In this document: positions 37,520 to 48,505 of the stretch, piece by piece | Numbering within the stretch: the first letter of the stretch is position 1 | Layout: every line of letters starts with the position of its first letter | NCBI GenBank assembly: GCA_021904315.1 | Contig: CM038925.1 | Span: 11,100,501-11,164,500 of the forward strand | DNA: 64,000 nt | Origin: Sphagnum magellanicum | Lineage: Eukaryota; Streptophyta; Sphagnopsida; Sphagnales; Sphagnaceae | Reading direction: 5' to 3' | Position numbers and translations under genes: made by a program | Notes under the pieces: model-generated | The model's input: the letters and a program-made list of their open reading frames with translations, nothing else | What the model was told of the DNA's origin: nothing | Databases searched by the model: none

Positions 37520-37600
37520 ATTTATCCAAATATATCTTCACAGACAGCCTCATCTTGGCCCACATCAATAACACGAAAACACTATCAGCTTTTTTGCAGA

Positions 37601-38822
37601 AAAGTGAAATTAAAAATTTAAAAATTTAAAAAGAAGTGTTTTTGAGGGGAAAATTAGTAAATAGTAATACTATTCTAAAATTTGGATCACATAAGGTATC
37701 AATCTTTTTGAAAAATTTAGACTCATGAGTTAACAATTTCATTGTCAAAGTAATGCCCCTAGTTACCAATTTACTTGGGTGTTTTTTTATGCATAAAGGT
37801 CAAAATATATGTAGCAGCAGTGGAGGCGCTCAGGAAAAAGGAAAGACAGGATGAAACTCAGTTTACCACCAAAGTTGATGGTTTTCTAAGTTTCATCCCT
37901 AGGTTTTGGGAGGTAGGAAATGATGGCTACATAGGTACCTACTTACTCATCTACCTACCTACTTGTTGGGCCCTGGCCATGGCTAGAATTAGCTCCAACT
38001 CTGCCAAAAATTGTTGCTACTATAAATTCGAATTCAAGAGAATAACGACACAGGCCATAATGGTCCAGTGTCAAGGACTTTAAGCTTTTTGAAAACACCC
38101 AAGTGATCAAACTTGTATATTGGGTGGGATCCACACTAAATCACAAAACTTATAGATGTAGACAAACAAATGACTACAAATGTAAAACGAATTTGCAAAG
38201 ACAAATATTTTTTTGGTTCACTCTCAACTCTCTACCGACTTTCGAATTGTCGACCATGGCGCATGGCGCATCAAATAGGCAGGATCATGGAGCTTGCATT
38301 TTCTTGTAGTCTGCGCCAAGCGACGCAGATCAGTCATAGTTTTGTTAAGCATTCCATCTCATCTAACCAATCTACTCAAGGAATTTGAATTTCTGATAAC
38401 TCAAGGTTCACTTACAGTTCACTGGGATTTGCATTTCAGTCCATGCTTCATCTACCATTATGTCTTAGGTAGTTGTCAAGTACATGAATCAATGATCTTC
38501 ACCTCTGTATTGTATCTTGATTCGTGGGATTCCCATCTTGGCACTTGAGGTTTACGCTTTGTTGAATCGAAATCTTAGCACATCATCGGAGCTTCTTATT
38601 TTCTATCTACCTTTGTCTTCTCACAGTTCTCGTTCTCCTCATCCTCCTCCTCTACGCTTTTGAAAATTCACAGGTACTCTATTGCTGCCGGGTCCCAGCA
38701 ACTTGCGAAAAACCTAACTGGTCGCTTCTTCAACTGTTTGGAAGTAATCAGCTCCACCAACCATAATATCTTGAAGATGTAGCTACCTTCTAAATCCACG
38801 TTACGGTGACGCTGAGCCCTAC
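37601..38822. other. Spacer upstream of the Helitron protein
   Basis: It may include the Helitron 5' end. Short frames show no motifs. A small 'ctacctacc' run lies near 37945-37970. Confidence 0.35.
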
Positions 38823-38825
38823 GAA

Positions 38826-39209
38826 TTAAGCACTGGAGTTGGCAACAGTTTGTTTAAGGTTGTCCAGTTCTTCCTTAGTGGGAGTTAGCAACGGGATGGG
38901 GACGGTGTCTCCGTCCTCATCAAGCTCGAAGATGTCCTCTTCCATCAATTTCAAATTCCTCTCATATGGGTAATCATCATCCCCACGGAGGCCTATGTCT
39001 CCCGGTGGCCTCACCGCCAGCACCGTGCCATTAGGGCTGTAATCCACGCGCATTGTTCTGTAGGCGATGATGAAATGTTTGTTCCGCTTGGCTTTCAACT
39101 CCACAGCGTTGTCATTCACATACTTCACGGTAAAATCTCCGCCCATTTTCAGTCCAGGGACTCCCGTGGGGATCTTCGTATTCACCCTGGCCAACCCTAG
39201 TGATGACAT
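38826..39209 (-). CDS. Unidentified conserved-looking ORF, 127 codons, ATG supplied by a MITE
   Basis: The frame has ordinary protein-like composition: TKIPTGVPGLKMGGDFTVKY, then KRNKHFIIAYRTMRVDYS, then AVRPPGDIGL and an acidic C-terminus (EEDIFELDEDGD). It is clean to its stop at 38826. The family is not recognised. Its first codons (M-S-S-L) lie in the terminal inverted repeat of the MITE at 39198-39378, so the original 5' end was replaced or separated by that insertion. The coding-like composition suggests a gene fragment, possibly a last exon. Whether it is expressed cannot be told. Confidence 0.45.
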   Translation of the reverse strand: MSSLGLARVNTKIPTGVPGLKMGGDFTVKYVNDNAVELKAKRNKHFIIAYRTMRVDYSPNGTVLAVRPPGDIGLRGDDDYPYERNLKLMEEDIFELDEDGDTVPIPLLTPTKEELDNLKQTVANSSA

Positions 39210-39378
39210 TCTTCATTTTGCACATTAAAATTCTTTAAAATTCTTCATTTAGCACCTTGTCATAACATTCTTGACCCACGAATGTTTACCAAATTACACT
39301 GGTTGATCTATAAAATTCTTTAAAATTCTTGCTTCTCTGGGCTTCCATAACATTCTCGCACCAAGAATGTCATCACTA
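39198..39378 (-). mobile_element. MITE, 181 bp, TIR GTGATGACATTCTT
   Basis: The ends are inverted repeats (GTGATGACATTCTT... and its complement), flanked by TA on both sides, as for Tc1/mariner (Stowaway-like) elements. The reverse complement of the full length recurs at 48326-48505, almost identical. Confidence 0.85.
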
Positions 39379-39539
39379 TGTGGCCAACAGTCCACTCCGT
39401 CCTTCCACGATGAACTGAGCTTCTGTGGGATGTTTTGGCAAGCGCATGAAGGAATACGGTGCTTCTTGTGAACCCCGTGCCTAATGCACAGGTGTGTGCC
39501 ACCTAGGATGCCACCTAGGTGTTTCAGTTACCCACTTAT

Positions 39540-40330
39540 TGACGCGCTCCTAAATCACGAAGCGAAACTCATTTGAGGGTTTCACAAAGTCAAGTTGCAG
39601 AAATTGTGACTTAACGGCGCGCTCCCGGCTTCCAACTCTAAAAAGAGGTAGAGGGTCGAGTTGGGAGCCCATGGATTAGACTAGGAAGAGGGACTAGTTT
39701 AGCTCGTGTGAATCTGCATCCAAAAACCAACCACAAGAGGTTAGTTTAGCATTTGGGACACCCTTAGGTGTTGGGGACTTGCCACGGGCACTTGGACACA
39801 CAAGACTCACCACAGCCCGGACTCGGGAGTAAGCCATCACCTTACTCCCTATAGTATTCTCTGCAGCTCGCCGCCAAGGCTACATCCAAATGGCACATTT
39901 TGTTGGGACTCCCAAAATGGAGTCCCGAAACTGTCCCAACTGGACTCTCAGAACTTTGAACGGCCATAACTCCCAACAAAGTTGTAGCCCTCATCGCGAT
40001 CTTTCCAACGCCGTGTCGCACTCTCAATTCGGATGTCGAGAAGAGGTCGATTCTCGACTTTTAATGGTCGGGAGTCAAACTGCCAATTTGACTCCTGGCC
40101 CTTCTTTTGCCCATAACTTGGGCTCCAGATGTCAGAATGGCCAATGCGAGGCCATTTTCGATATCTACGTTTCAAGACCTTTCCAATGACACCAAAAACA
40201 CATCAATGCAAGGTGTTTTGGGCCTTGCTGTTGAGCTCTGAACATTCGGGAGTCCCGGAGGACTCCAAATCTTCAACTTTTCCAAGTGTTGGGCTTCACC
40301 CCCACACTTGGCCAAAATGGGGTTGCGACA
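39540..40330 (+). mobile_element. Solo LTR, 791 bp, with 5-bp target duplication
   Basis: It starts TGACGCGCTCC, ends GTTGCGACA, and is flanked by CTTAT and CTTAC (one mismatch). Copy A has the uninterrupted site 'cccacttaccttgg', which directly shows the insertion. It contains 'ggactaggaagagg'-type and 'gatctttccaacgccgtgtc' blocks shared with the family. No internal region is present. Confidence 0.93.
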
Positions 40331-41363
40331 CTTACCTTGGGGTTAAACCCCTTTGTGCAGTCCAGCAAAATCTGGCATGGGGCCTTTTGCTTCACAGAAT
40401 GGACCATTTTGAAGGAATGAAATGCCTTGTGGCCATGGAAACTGAATTAAATTGCTATTAGGTGCTCACCCAAGGCTTTGCTGGGAGCTAGAAGGATTTT
40501 TTTTTTCATTTTTCTCTCGTTCCCAATGTGTTCCCTTTAAATTCTCAATGGGTTCCCAATATGTTGCCCAAGTTCCTAATGTATTCCCCAACATATTCTC
40601 CATAGCATCTCACTTTAATCCCATATGCTTTGGCAAATTGTTGTCCTCCTTTCACCCATATGGGTGGGCCAAAGGGGAGGAACTCAAAACTTCAAAATAG
40701 AACCTTCTATCTTGGGGAGCCTCCATAGTTTCATTTTTTTGTGTGATGGGCTAATCAAATTGGTTCATTGTGAAAAAAAAAAACAACAAAATTGGGAGGC
40801 ACCTCATCTAATCAATAGAAGAGGTGAATAGTTTGGGTGTTCTTAGGAATGTCATAGTGTGATTCATATTAATTACATCATGGGTGCCCTCACAACTTTT
40901 TTATTTATTTTAATGGAGCCATATTGATTGGCCCACCTGCAATTGTTTTGGAACTTTGGGTCATGCCCCCAATAGAAGTACCTCTTTGGACCCCCAGTTG
41001 CAAAATAGAAACAAATGTACACCCTTGGATTATAGTTTATTTATAGGGGAGTTTGAACTTTGGGCAAAGCATATGGGTTAAACACCCAGGTGCTATTGGT
41101 TAACTTGTAACATTTCTGCAACAACAACATCATCATCTTAAATTATTATTATTTCATTCCTGGTTTATTTCCTTCCCATTCTTGGTGGGCAGAAAGCTGC
41201 AGTGTCAGACTCAGCAGAGGGATGGTGTGCAGCTGGCAACCTCAGAGCTTCCAGGGTGTCCATCCGCATGGACGACCGGACGGATGGACAGAGGGAGGAT
41301 GACGGGACGCACGGATTCAGGGGAGGCTTCATTTTTCATCCCGACGTCCTTTACTATATGTAA

Positions 41364-41393
41364 CTAGTGTGTGCCTCGTGCATAATGCACAGG
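41364..41393 (-). other. Helitron 3'-terminus-like hairpin with CTAG (copy B)
   Basis: This is the counterpart of 21342-21371: CTAG, then the GTGCATAATGCAC hairpin. Further GTGC...GCAC hairpins of the same type occur at about 39475 and 41935. Confidence 0.5.
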
Positions 41394-41427
41394 TGAAATA
41401 AAAATCCCACAATCTCCCAATCCCACT

Positions 41428-41692
41428 TACCTACTGGCCCACCTACGTACCTATCGACCCACCTACCTACCGATCGACCTACCTACCTACCGACCCACCT
41501 ACCTACCGATCCACAACCTACCTACCTACCGATCCACCTACGCACCTACCTACCGACCTACCTACCTATCAACCCACCTACCTACCTACCGACCTACCTA
41601 CCTATCGACCTACCTACCAACCGACCTACGTACCTACCTGCCTACCTATTGACCTACCTACCTACCGATCCACCTACCTACCTACTACACTA
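41428..41692. repeat. CTAC/CGAC microsatellite (copy B)
   Basis: Counterpart of 21419-21676 with changed unit order and number. Confidence 0.9.
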
Positions 41693-41935
41693 GAGGGCAG
41701 AAACCTGTATGTTCCTAAATAATTGCCAATAGCACCATTTTTTGATTAATCTTTTATTTTTGTGAAAACCATGGGTCCAGGTTTTTTGGATTGCTGCCAA
41801 ACACCGGTTTGCATGGATCACACTGGGCCAGAGTGACTCAGCACCCGTCCGTGAGCGGAGTTAAGGGAGGCTTCATCGCGCGGCTTCAGAGGCGGCTTCA
41901 TTGGGCGGGACCATCGTTCCTTTAGTAAGGGCCCC

Positions 41936-42302
41936 GTGCATAATTCACAGGTGTGTTATATACCCCGTAGAGCCCCCCCCCCCCCCCCCCCGCCCCCGCC
42001 GGTCCTTCCCATTTTCCACTTTGGTTCTTTACCCCGTCGACCCCCCCCCCCCTTCCGCCGATCCTTCCCATTTTCCACTTCGGTTCTTTACCCCGCCGCC
42101 CCGGTCCTTTGCATTTCCCACTTCGGTTCTTTAACTTGTCGATCCCCTCGGCCGGTCCTTGGCATTTCTCACTCCGATTCTGTAACCCGTCGATCCCCCC
42201 GGCCAGTCCTTGGCATTTCCCACTCCGGTTTTTTAACCCATCGATCCCCCCGGCCGGTCCTTCGCATTTCCCACTCCGATTATTTAACCCGTCGATCCCC
42301 CC
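41936..42302. repeat. GC-rich minisatellite (copy B)
   Basis: Counterpart of 21925-22290. The first poly-C run is longer here, and unit variants differ slightly. Confidence 0.85.
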
Positions 42303-42706
42303 GACCAGAGCATATGGGTATTACAAAAAAATCTAATACCCACCCCACATTGGTATTCTTTTTGTCCAAAACAACAGTTTCTGAAACCAACCAATGGTGC
42401 GCTAAATATGTTCCCATAGGTTCCCCAAACTCTTGTTCCCGGCTTAAAAACCCCGGCTGGATGTAAGAGGGAGAGGAGGAGGAGGAGCAGTAGCAGCAGC
42501 AGCAGAAGCCACTTCTAGTGGCAGCACATGGAAGGTCACCCACGCCTTTTCCGTCGCCACTGTCCGTCCGGCTTAAAAACCCAGAACCAATGAGTCCGGC
42601 TGGATGGATGACGGGACGGATTCAGGGGAAGCGGACCAAAGGCACGGATTTAAGGGAAGCTTCATATGGAATATTCGGCCCCACGAATATGCGACCATCC
42701 TTCCTT

Positions 42707-43720
42707 TACTATAAGTAATGTGCCCACATGCTAAGCCTCGCCTACAGCAGCTATGCTCGCGTTATGCTCGGACAATACATTCATCCAGCTCTACATTTTA
42801 TTATCAGTCAATTAAGTCAAACGTGTGCCAACATGGTGAGCCTCATTTACTGCCCCTATATGCTCAGGCAATACATTCAACCACGTCGCCCTTTTATTCG
42901 TACGTCAAGTAAGTCAAATGTGCCCCTATGCCACGCCTCACTTACTGCAAATATGCTCGGGCGGTACTTTCAACCACGTCGACCTTTTAAACGTATGTCA
43001 ATTAAGTCAAATGTACCCACATGGTAAGCCTCATTTACTGCCCCTATGCTCAGGTAGTACATTGAGCCGGGTCTGTCTTTTATTCTAATGTCAATTAAGT
43101 GAAAGGTGCCCACATGGTAAGCCTCGTTGACTGTTGGTTTGCGTGGGCAGTTGCTTCAACGCTAAATTGTAAGTAAGTAAGTCAAATGTGCCCACATGGT
43201 AAGCCTCGATTACTGCCCCTATGCTCAGGTAGTACATTGAGCCGGGTTTGTCTTTTATTCTAATGTCAATTAAGTGAAAGGTACCCACATGGTAAGCCTC
43301 GTTGACTGTCGGTTTGCGTGGGCAGTTGATTCAACCAAATATGCTCGGGCGGTACTTTCAACCACGTCGACCTTTTATACGTATTCAATTAAGTCAAATG
43401 TGCCCGCATGGTAAGCCTCGTTGATTGCCACTATGCCCGGGCGGTACATTGGGCCAGGTCTTATGTTTTATTCTTATGTGAGTTAAGTCAAATGTGCCCG
43501 AGCATAGCCCACCGGCTCGTCTACTGCCGCTATGCTCGGGCACTACATTGAGCCAGGTCTGTCGTTTATTCATTTGCCAGTTAAGTCAAACTGCATGGTA
43601 AGGCTCGTTTACTGCCCCTATGCTCGGGCCGTATCTTGAATCAGGTCCACCTTTCATTCTTACGCCAAGTAAGTCGAATGTGCGCTCCTTAACTGCCCCC
43701 ATGCTGGGACAATAGACTCA
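42707..43720. repeat. Satellite array inside copy B
   Basis: This has the same order of 92-97 bp monomers as 22690-23705, including the 12 bp stem hairpin near 43497-43542. Monomers at matching positions are almost identical, so the array was copied as a block. Confidence 0.92.
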
Positions 43721-43890
43721 CACTTTTTGGCATGGCCACTTGGCCTTGGACCCTGGAGACAAAAGTTTATTCCATGGAAGGCACATTTTATTTTGTACTA
43801 AGCAAGAACAATGTCTTTACATCTGATTGCCAACTAGACCTAGGGGAGGGCTTACCACTTGGAATCCACAATAGAGGGCCCATTGCCTAG

Positions 43891-45239
43891 TTTTGTCGTT
43901 GGAACCTAAAACCAGTGATCCATTAATTAGCAAACTTCGTCGTAGAGGGCCTTTCCCTAGTGTTAAAGTCAGGGGTATGGACGAGTGTTGGGCAGGTATC
44001 ATAATTTTCTGATACCCACTGTATTCGGTTTTCACAAGATAACTTATAAAAAGGTTTTGGTTTTCACTTTTTAATTCTTTAAAAATTTATACACCAGGGC
44101 AGGGTATCAATATTTTTTTAAAAAGTTGAATATGTTCTCACACTGCCAGTTCTCATAAATTTGAGAACAGCTGGTTATCATTTGGCAGTTTTCCCAAATC
44201 AGTCATTACTCTTTTCTTCAATTAAAAAACTCATAACCAAAATTACAAACAATTTACTGATTTTTTTCTTTAAAATCAAATAATCATAAGCAATAGAGTT
44301 ATCCATAAGGAAAACACAGCACCAAAACTTTGAGTTTGGTCATACAGGGGATGAGATTAAAAAACCTGCAAAAGCATACATTAGCATTCATTGGGAGGGG
44401 GGGAGGGACACTGAATTTCATCCATCTTTCATTTTTCCTGTGCGCCTCCCCTGCTGCTGCTACAAACAGGGTTTTTTTTAAAGGATTTTGTGATGTAGAC
44501 AAGGTGGCAACCATCCAGAAACTAATTTAGCCAATTCTGCCTACATGCCAGATCCTTCTATATTCTTGGTTACCTGCTGGAACTTATTGTAGAAATCTGG
44601 TGTTTTGAATTTTTTCTTTTTGAAATTTGGTGACCTTTGTATTGGTCAAAATCACATTAATTGCCAAAAAAAAAAAAACTGGTTACAAATATTTTCACTG
44701 CTTCTACTTGTATAACTATTATGGATGCACAACTATTATCGAATGTTGTGCATTCAATGTACAAACTTGTGCATTAAATTTTATACACAATATTATGAGA
44801 GCCTGACCTACGTAAGACAATTTTACTTCGCTCAAGTCTCAATATCTTTTTTTTTTTCCTCAAGCTGGTTCTCATTATCGGATTCTCACACAAGTGACAA
44901 CCAATGATCAACTTTTTAGTCAAAGGTTTAGATAGGAATCTCAAAGACCTATAAAGCTTTATTAAGAAACATGTAGTAAATTAGGGAAATGTATAAAGGA
45001 GTAAAGTAAAGGAAAAAGGAGAAATGACAGGACATCAAGTTGGCTCAAAATAGCTGTGAAAATCTCTCCATGTCCATAATTGACCACCTATGAAAGGTCG
45101 GCCATATTTACATGTCAAAAATCAATGGCTTGCAATAGATCGGCCATGGTGATGGGAGGTGTGTCTTGAAGGGGTGGAAGTCAAGAAGTAGCTAAGCCTA
45201 TGACTACCGCCTGACTTCAAATGGAAGATGCTTGCATCT
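43891..45239. other. Spacer, no gene seen
   Basis: Near 43905-43985 a segment ('gtagagggcctttccctagt') resembles both the end of the 3.6 kb unit and 32380-32480, so it is repeat-derived. The rest is AT-rich with poly-A and poly-T runs. Confidence 0.4.
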
Positions 45240-47400
45240 TTTATAATGTGATTGAAATTTTTTGATGAAGAAAAGAGACTAAGGTAGAAAGATGAAGGCC
45301 TTTTGTCCCTTTCAAACTCCAAATGGCATTGGCATAGTTGTGTAAAAACACATTGACATGTGTGTGTAAGCAACCAAATACCTCAATTGCTAAAGGGAGG
45401 AATTGATCAGTGGGGTGTTGGTTGCGATAACTCCTTTCCTTGGCTTGAGCTGCATCAAAGGTAGCAAATCCTTGAGTTGCACAAGATTGGTGAAGTAAAT
45501 TCGCTTGTGTTGGGTTGGCAATGACAACATCGATTAAGGTGCGAATGCCATCTTTGGTAAGCACAATGTTGACTTGTTGATGAGAGAAGTTGAATGTGGT
45601 TGAAGGAAACACATGTAATTGTTTTCGTCTCACGTGGAAACCAACATCTCGTGCAATGGTGGCAAAGGTGTTGCGAATTGCATCATGGGTTCCAATGCAA
45701 TTGTTGCCATGAGCACAACATAATAGGTGTATACCCATAAGGTTAATGGGATGTGTGCACATATATCGAGGGATGTTTGTAATTGAAAGATGGGGTAGTC
45801 TATGACGCGCTCCCAAGTCACGGGGTGAAACACACTTGAGGGTTTCACAAAGTCAAGTTGTGGAAAGTTGAACTTGGTAGCACGCTCCCGGCTTCCAACT
45901 CTAGAAAGGGGTAGAGGGTCGAGTTGGGAGCCCCGGGATTAGACTAGGAAGAGGGACTAGCTTAGCTTGTGTGGTTCTGCATCCAAAAACCAACCCTACG
46001 AGGTTAGTTTAGCATTCGGGACACTCTTTGGTGTTGGGACTTGCCACGGGCACTTGGACACACGAGACTCACCACGGCCCAGACTCGGGGGAAGCCACCA
46101 CCTTCCCCCATATAGTATTCTCTGCAGCTCGCCACCGAGGCTACATCCAAATGGCACAAATTCCCGGGACTCCCAAGTTGGAGTCCCGAAATTGTCCCGA
46201 AATCGTCCCGGTTGGAGTCCCGGGACTTTGGGAGGTCATATCTTCTCGCCCTGACCTCCGATCGCGACGAGGTCTAAAGCGAAGTTGTAGCCCTCGTCGA
46301 GATCTTTCCAACGCCATGTCGCACGCTCAAATCGGACGTCGATAAAAGGTCGATTCCCGACTTTTAGTGGTCGGGAGTCAAACTACCAGTTTGACTCCTG
46401 GCCCTTCTTTTGCCCATAACTTGGGCTGCAGATGTCCGAATTGCCAATGCGAGGGCATTTTCGATATCTACGTTTCAAGACCTTTCCAATGACACCAAGA
46501 ACACCCCAATGCAAGGTGTTTTGCCCCTTGCTGTCGAGCTCTGAACATTCGGGAGTCCCGGAAGACTCCCAACCTCCAACTTTTCCAAGTGTTGGGCTTC
46601 ACCCCCCACTTGGCCAAAGTGGGGTTGCGACAGTCTAAGTTGCATACGAAATGCTATTCAAAAAATTGGGGAAAATGATTGAAAGGTTGGGAAGACTGGT
46701 CAAGTTGTAAGCCAAACATTTGCCACTGGGCCAAAACATGACAAAATTCAGGCATGATGGGCCTCAGATGTCCCGTTGGAAAACATGTTAGAAAGGGTAT
46801 GATGGTGCAGATGCTTCGAAATGGAATTTTGAAGTTGAACCATTTGTTGCCCAATGAGTTGTTCAAATGGAGGAAGACATGCACGGGCTAGGGGTGGTAG
46901 AAGATCACATGCCGCCTTGAAGTGTTGCTAGAAAAAAAATGTGTTGTTGTCGACTCATGCTAAGGCTTCAAGAAGGAAAGGACATTGATCAATCATAAAC
47001 CTAACAATTATAATTGAAACGACAAGGGCCCAACTCTTTAAATAGGCTGTTGGGGTGATGGTGGATGTTGATATGAGTTTGACACCACCAAAAGTTATTG
47101 GGAAGGAGGTGTGCATTATAAAAGATACAATGGGCATTGCATGAAACAATGAGTTGGAATTCCAAAGGCCATTTGAACATCACCCATTTTAAGGAGAAGG
47201 TCCATTATCGAGCATCCTTTTGTAAGACATTTTTAATGAAGGATGATGTGAAAATTAAAGTGCCCAATGGAACCCCCAAGACTCTAATTCCTTCAAATGG
47301 GGTGGTAAATTGGGATAGGGTACTGAAGTTTAGTGACAAGCTAGAAAGTGACCATGCAACGCATTTCTGAGGTTGGATAGAAAGACCTATCACACAAAGT
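45240..47400 (-). pseudogene. Non-LTR-type reverse transcriptase C-terminal part, broken
   Basis: On the minus strand, 47393-47205 reads GLSIQPQKCVAW, then GIRVLGVPLGT, the end of the palm and the thumb of a reverse transcriptase. Next come blocks at 47149-46955 (PTAYLKSWALVV), 46884-46654, and then 45800-45241 with CTHPINLMGIHLLCC, GTHDAIRNTF, VNIVLTKDGIRTLIDVVIA and FLPLAIEVFGC. The last part has a Cys/His cluster, then an Asp-containing strand, and could be a restriction-like endonuclease domain as in some non-LTR elements; that is inference. Several frame changes and stops exist, and a solo LTR (45803-46632) splits the frame between MQLRL and GLPHLS-type sequence. It cannot make a working protein. 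The catalytic palm (YxDD) is not in the recognised part. Confidence 0.7.
45803..46632 (+). mobile_element. Solo LTR, 830 bp, perfect 5-bp target duplication GTCTA
   Basis: It starts TGACGCGCTCCC, ends GGGTTGCGACA, and GTCTA is present on both sides (45798-45802 and 46633-46637). It is the same family as 39540-40330. It is inserted in the reverse transcriptase remnant. Confidence 0.95.
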
Positions 47401-48325
47401 TTGGTCTAGAAATGTTCATAGATAGATGATATGATTCAAGGGGGACTTATGATTACAATGGATGGAAATAGACAAAAGGGGATATGATTAGCTATGGAAT
47501 GTAAAGCCCTAAAATGGGCTAAAAAGCAGATGGACAATTCTTACACCTACTCGTTAAAAACCAGAGGTATCTTACACTTATAAACAAGCATAATATCACT
47601 CCTTTTCTCTAAGTGGGATATACATACTGATATATATATAAGGAGCCCTCCAAATACACTAGGAAATTTCTTGGAGTGCTTTATGAATGTATAATTCTTC
47701 ACTCAGCTGAAGTAGTTAATGGCAGTATGAGTTAATTGCACAAATTCACTTTATTTGAATTTTTCATCCTAGTGATGAAGGTTTTTTTCTCAATTTTGTC
47801 AAGTAGGTGGACTGGCAATCATCCTCAAGAGGCATGAGCCCAAACTTGGCTAGAGTCAATAAAGCAGATTTTTTTTTTGAATCATGCTTAGTTGTGGCGA
47901 CCTCTAGGAACTCATTATCTAAATATGGTGACATATGACTTCTTTTCTTCCAAAAATGACTTCTTTTCTTCCAAAAATGACATATTTTTGCATTTTTTTC
48001 TAAAGAAAGCCTTGGAACAATTCACATTAGGTTTTTTTTTCACCACAGCGTGAAAAATTGCCCAAAAAATAATACTGTTATATATTGATTGCTCTATCAA
48101 CATCTGCCTCATTTGAACAAGCCATGCAGACCCCTGATTGTTGGAAAACAAAAGAAAATTCACACAATGTACGTCATTATGTTTGTGGCCCATGTGACAA
48201 GGAGTGAGCTGCTACACGCTAAAGAGGTGGGGACTAGGGACTAAATCACTTGCGTTTAATACAATTTGTCGCCAAGCTTTTGAACGCCAAGTTCCAACGA
48301 TTAAAATCTACTCCAACACAAGGCA
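47401..48325. other. Spacer, no gene seen
   Basis: The segment 47560-47720 ('tatatatataaggagccc' then 'tccaaatacactaggaaa') resembles 49490-49540 and may be part of an LTR or promoter-type repeat. A 21 bp tandem duplication ('tgacttcttttcttccaaaaa') lies at about 47936-47978. Confidence 0.4.
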
Positions 48326-48505
48326 TAGTGATGACATTCTTGATGCGAGAATGTTATGGAAGCCCAGAGAAGCAAGAATTTTAAAGAATTTTATAGATCA
48401 ACCAGTGTAATTTGGTAAACATTCGTGGGTCAAGAATGTTATGACAAGGTGCTAAATGAAGAATTTTAAAGAATTTAACGTGCAAAATGAAGAATGTCAT
48501 CACTA
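48326..48505 (+). mobile_element. MITE, 180 bp, inverted second copy
   Basis: This is the near-identical reverse complement of 39198-39378, with TA flanks, TIR GTGATGACATTCTT and internal 'aattttaaagaattttatag'. High identity suggests recent activity, or copying as part of a larger event; flanks beyond the TA are unrelated. Confidence 0.87.

Larger units (their letters stand above)
32200..37600 (-). mobile_element. Autonomous-type Helitron, decayed
   Basis: The 3' hairpin and CTAG at 32200-32229 and the Rep-helicase frame (37519-32623) define a rolling-circle transposon on the minus strand. The 5' end, which should begin with TC, could not be placed and may lie anywhere between about 37.6 and 39 kb, so the right border given is a minimum. 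Helitrons move by nicking and strand displacement through the HUH Rep nuclease and a Pif1-type helicase. Confidence 0.85.
39467..43890 (+). repeat. 3.6 kb repeat unit, copy B, with a nested solo LTR
   Basis: It matches copy A (20250-23873) end to end after removal of the 791 bp LTR at 39540-40330 and its target duplication. Remaining lengths agree within a few bases. Beyond 43890 copy B continues into sequence absent from copy A's flank, and to the left of 39467 the flanks differ. Confidence 0.92.
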
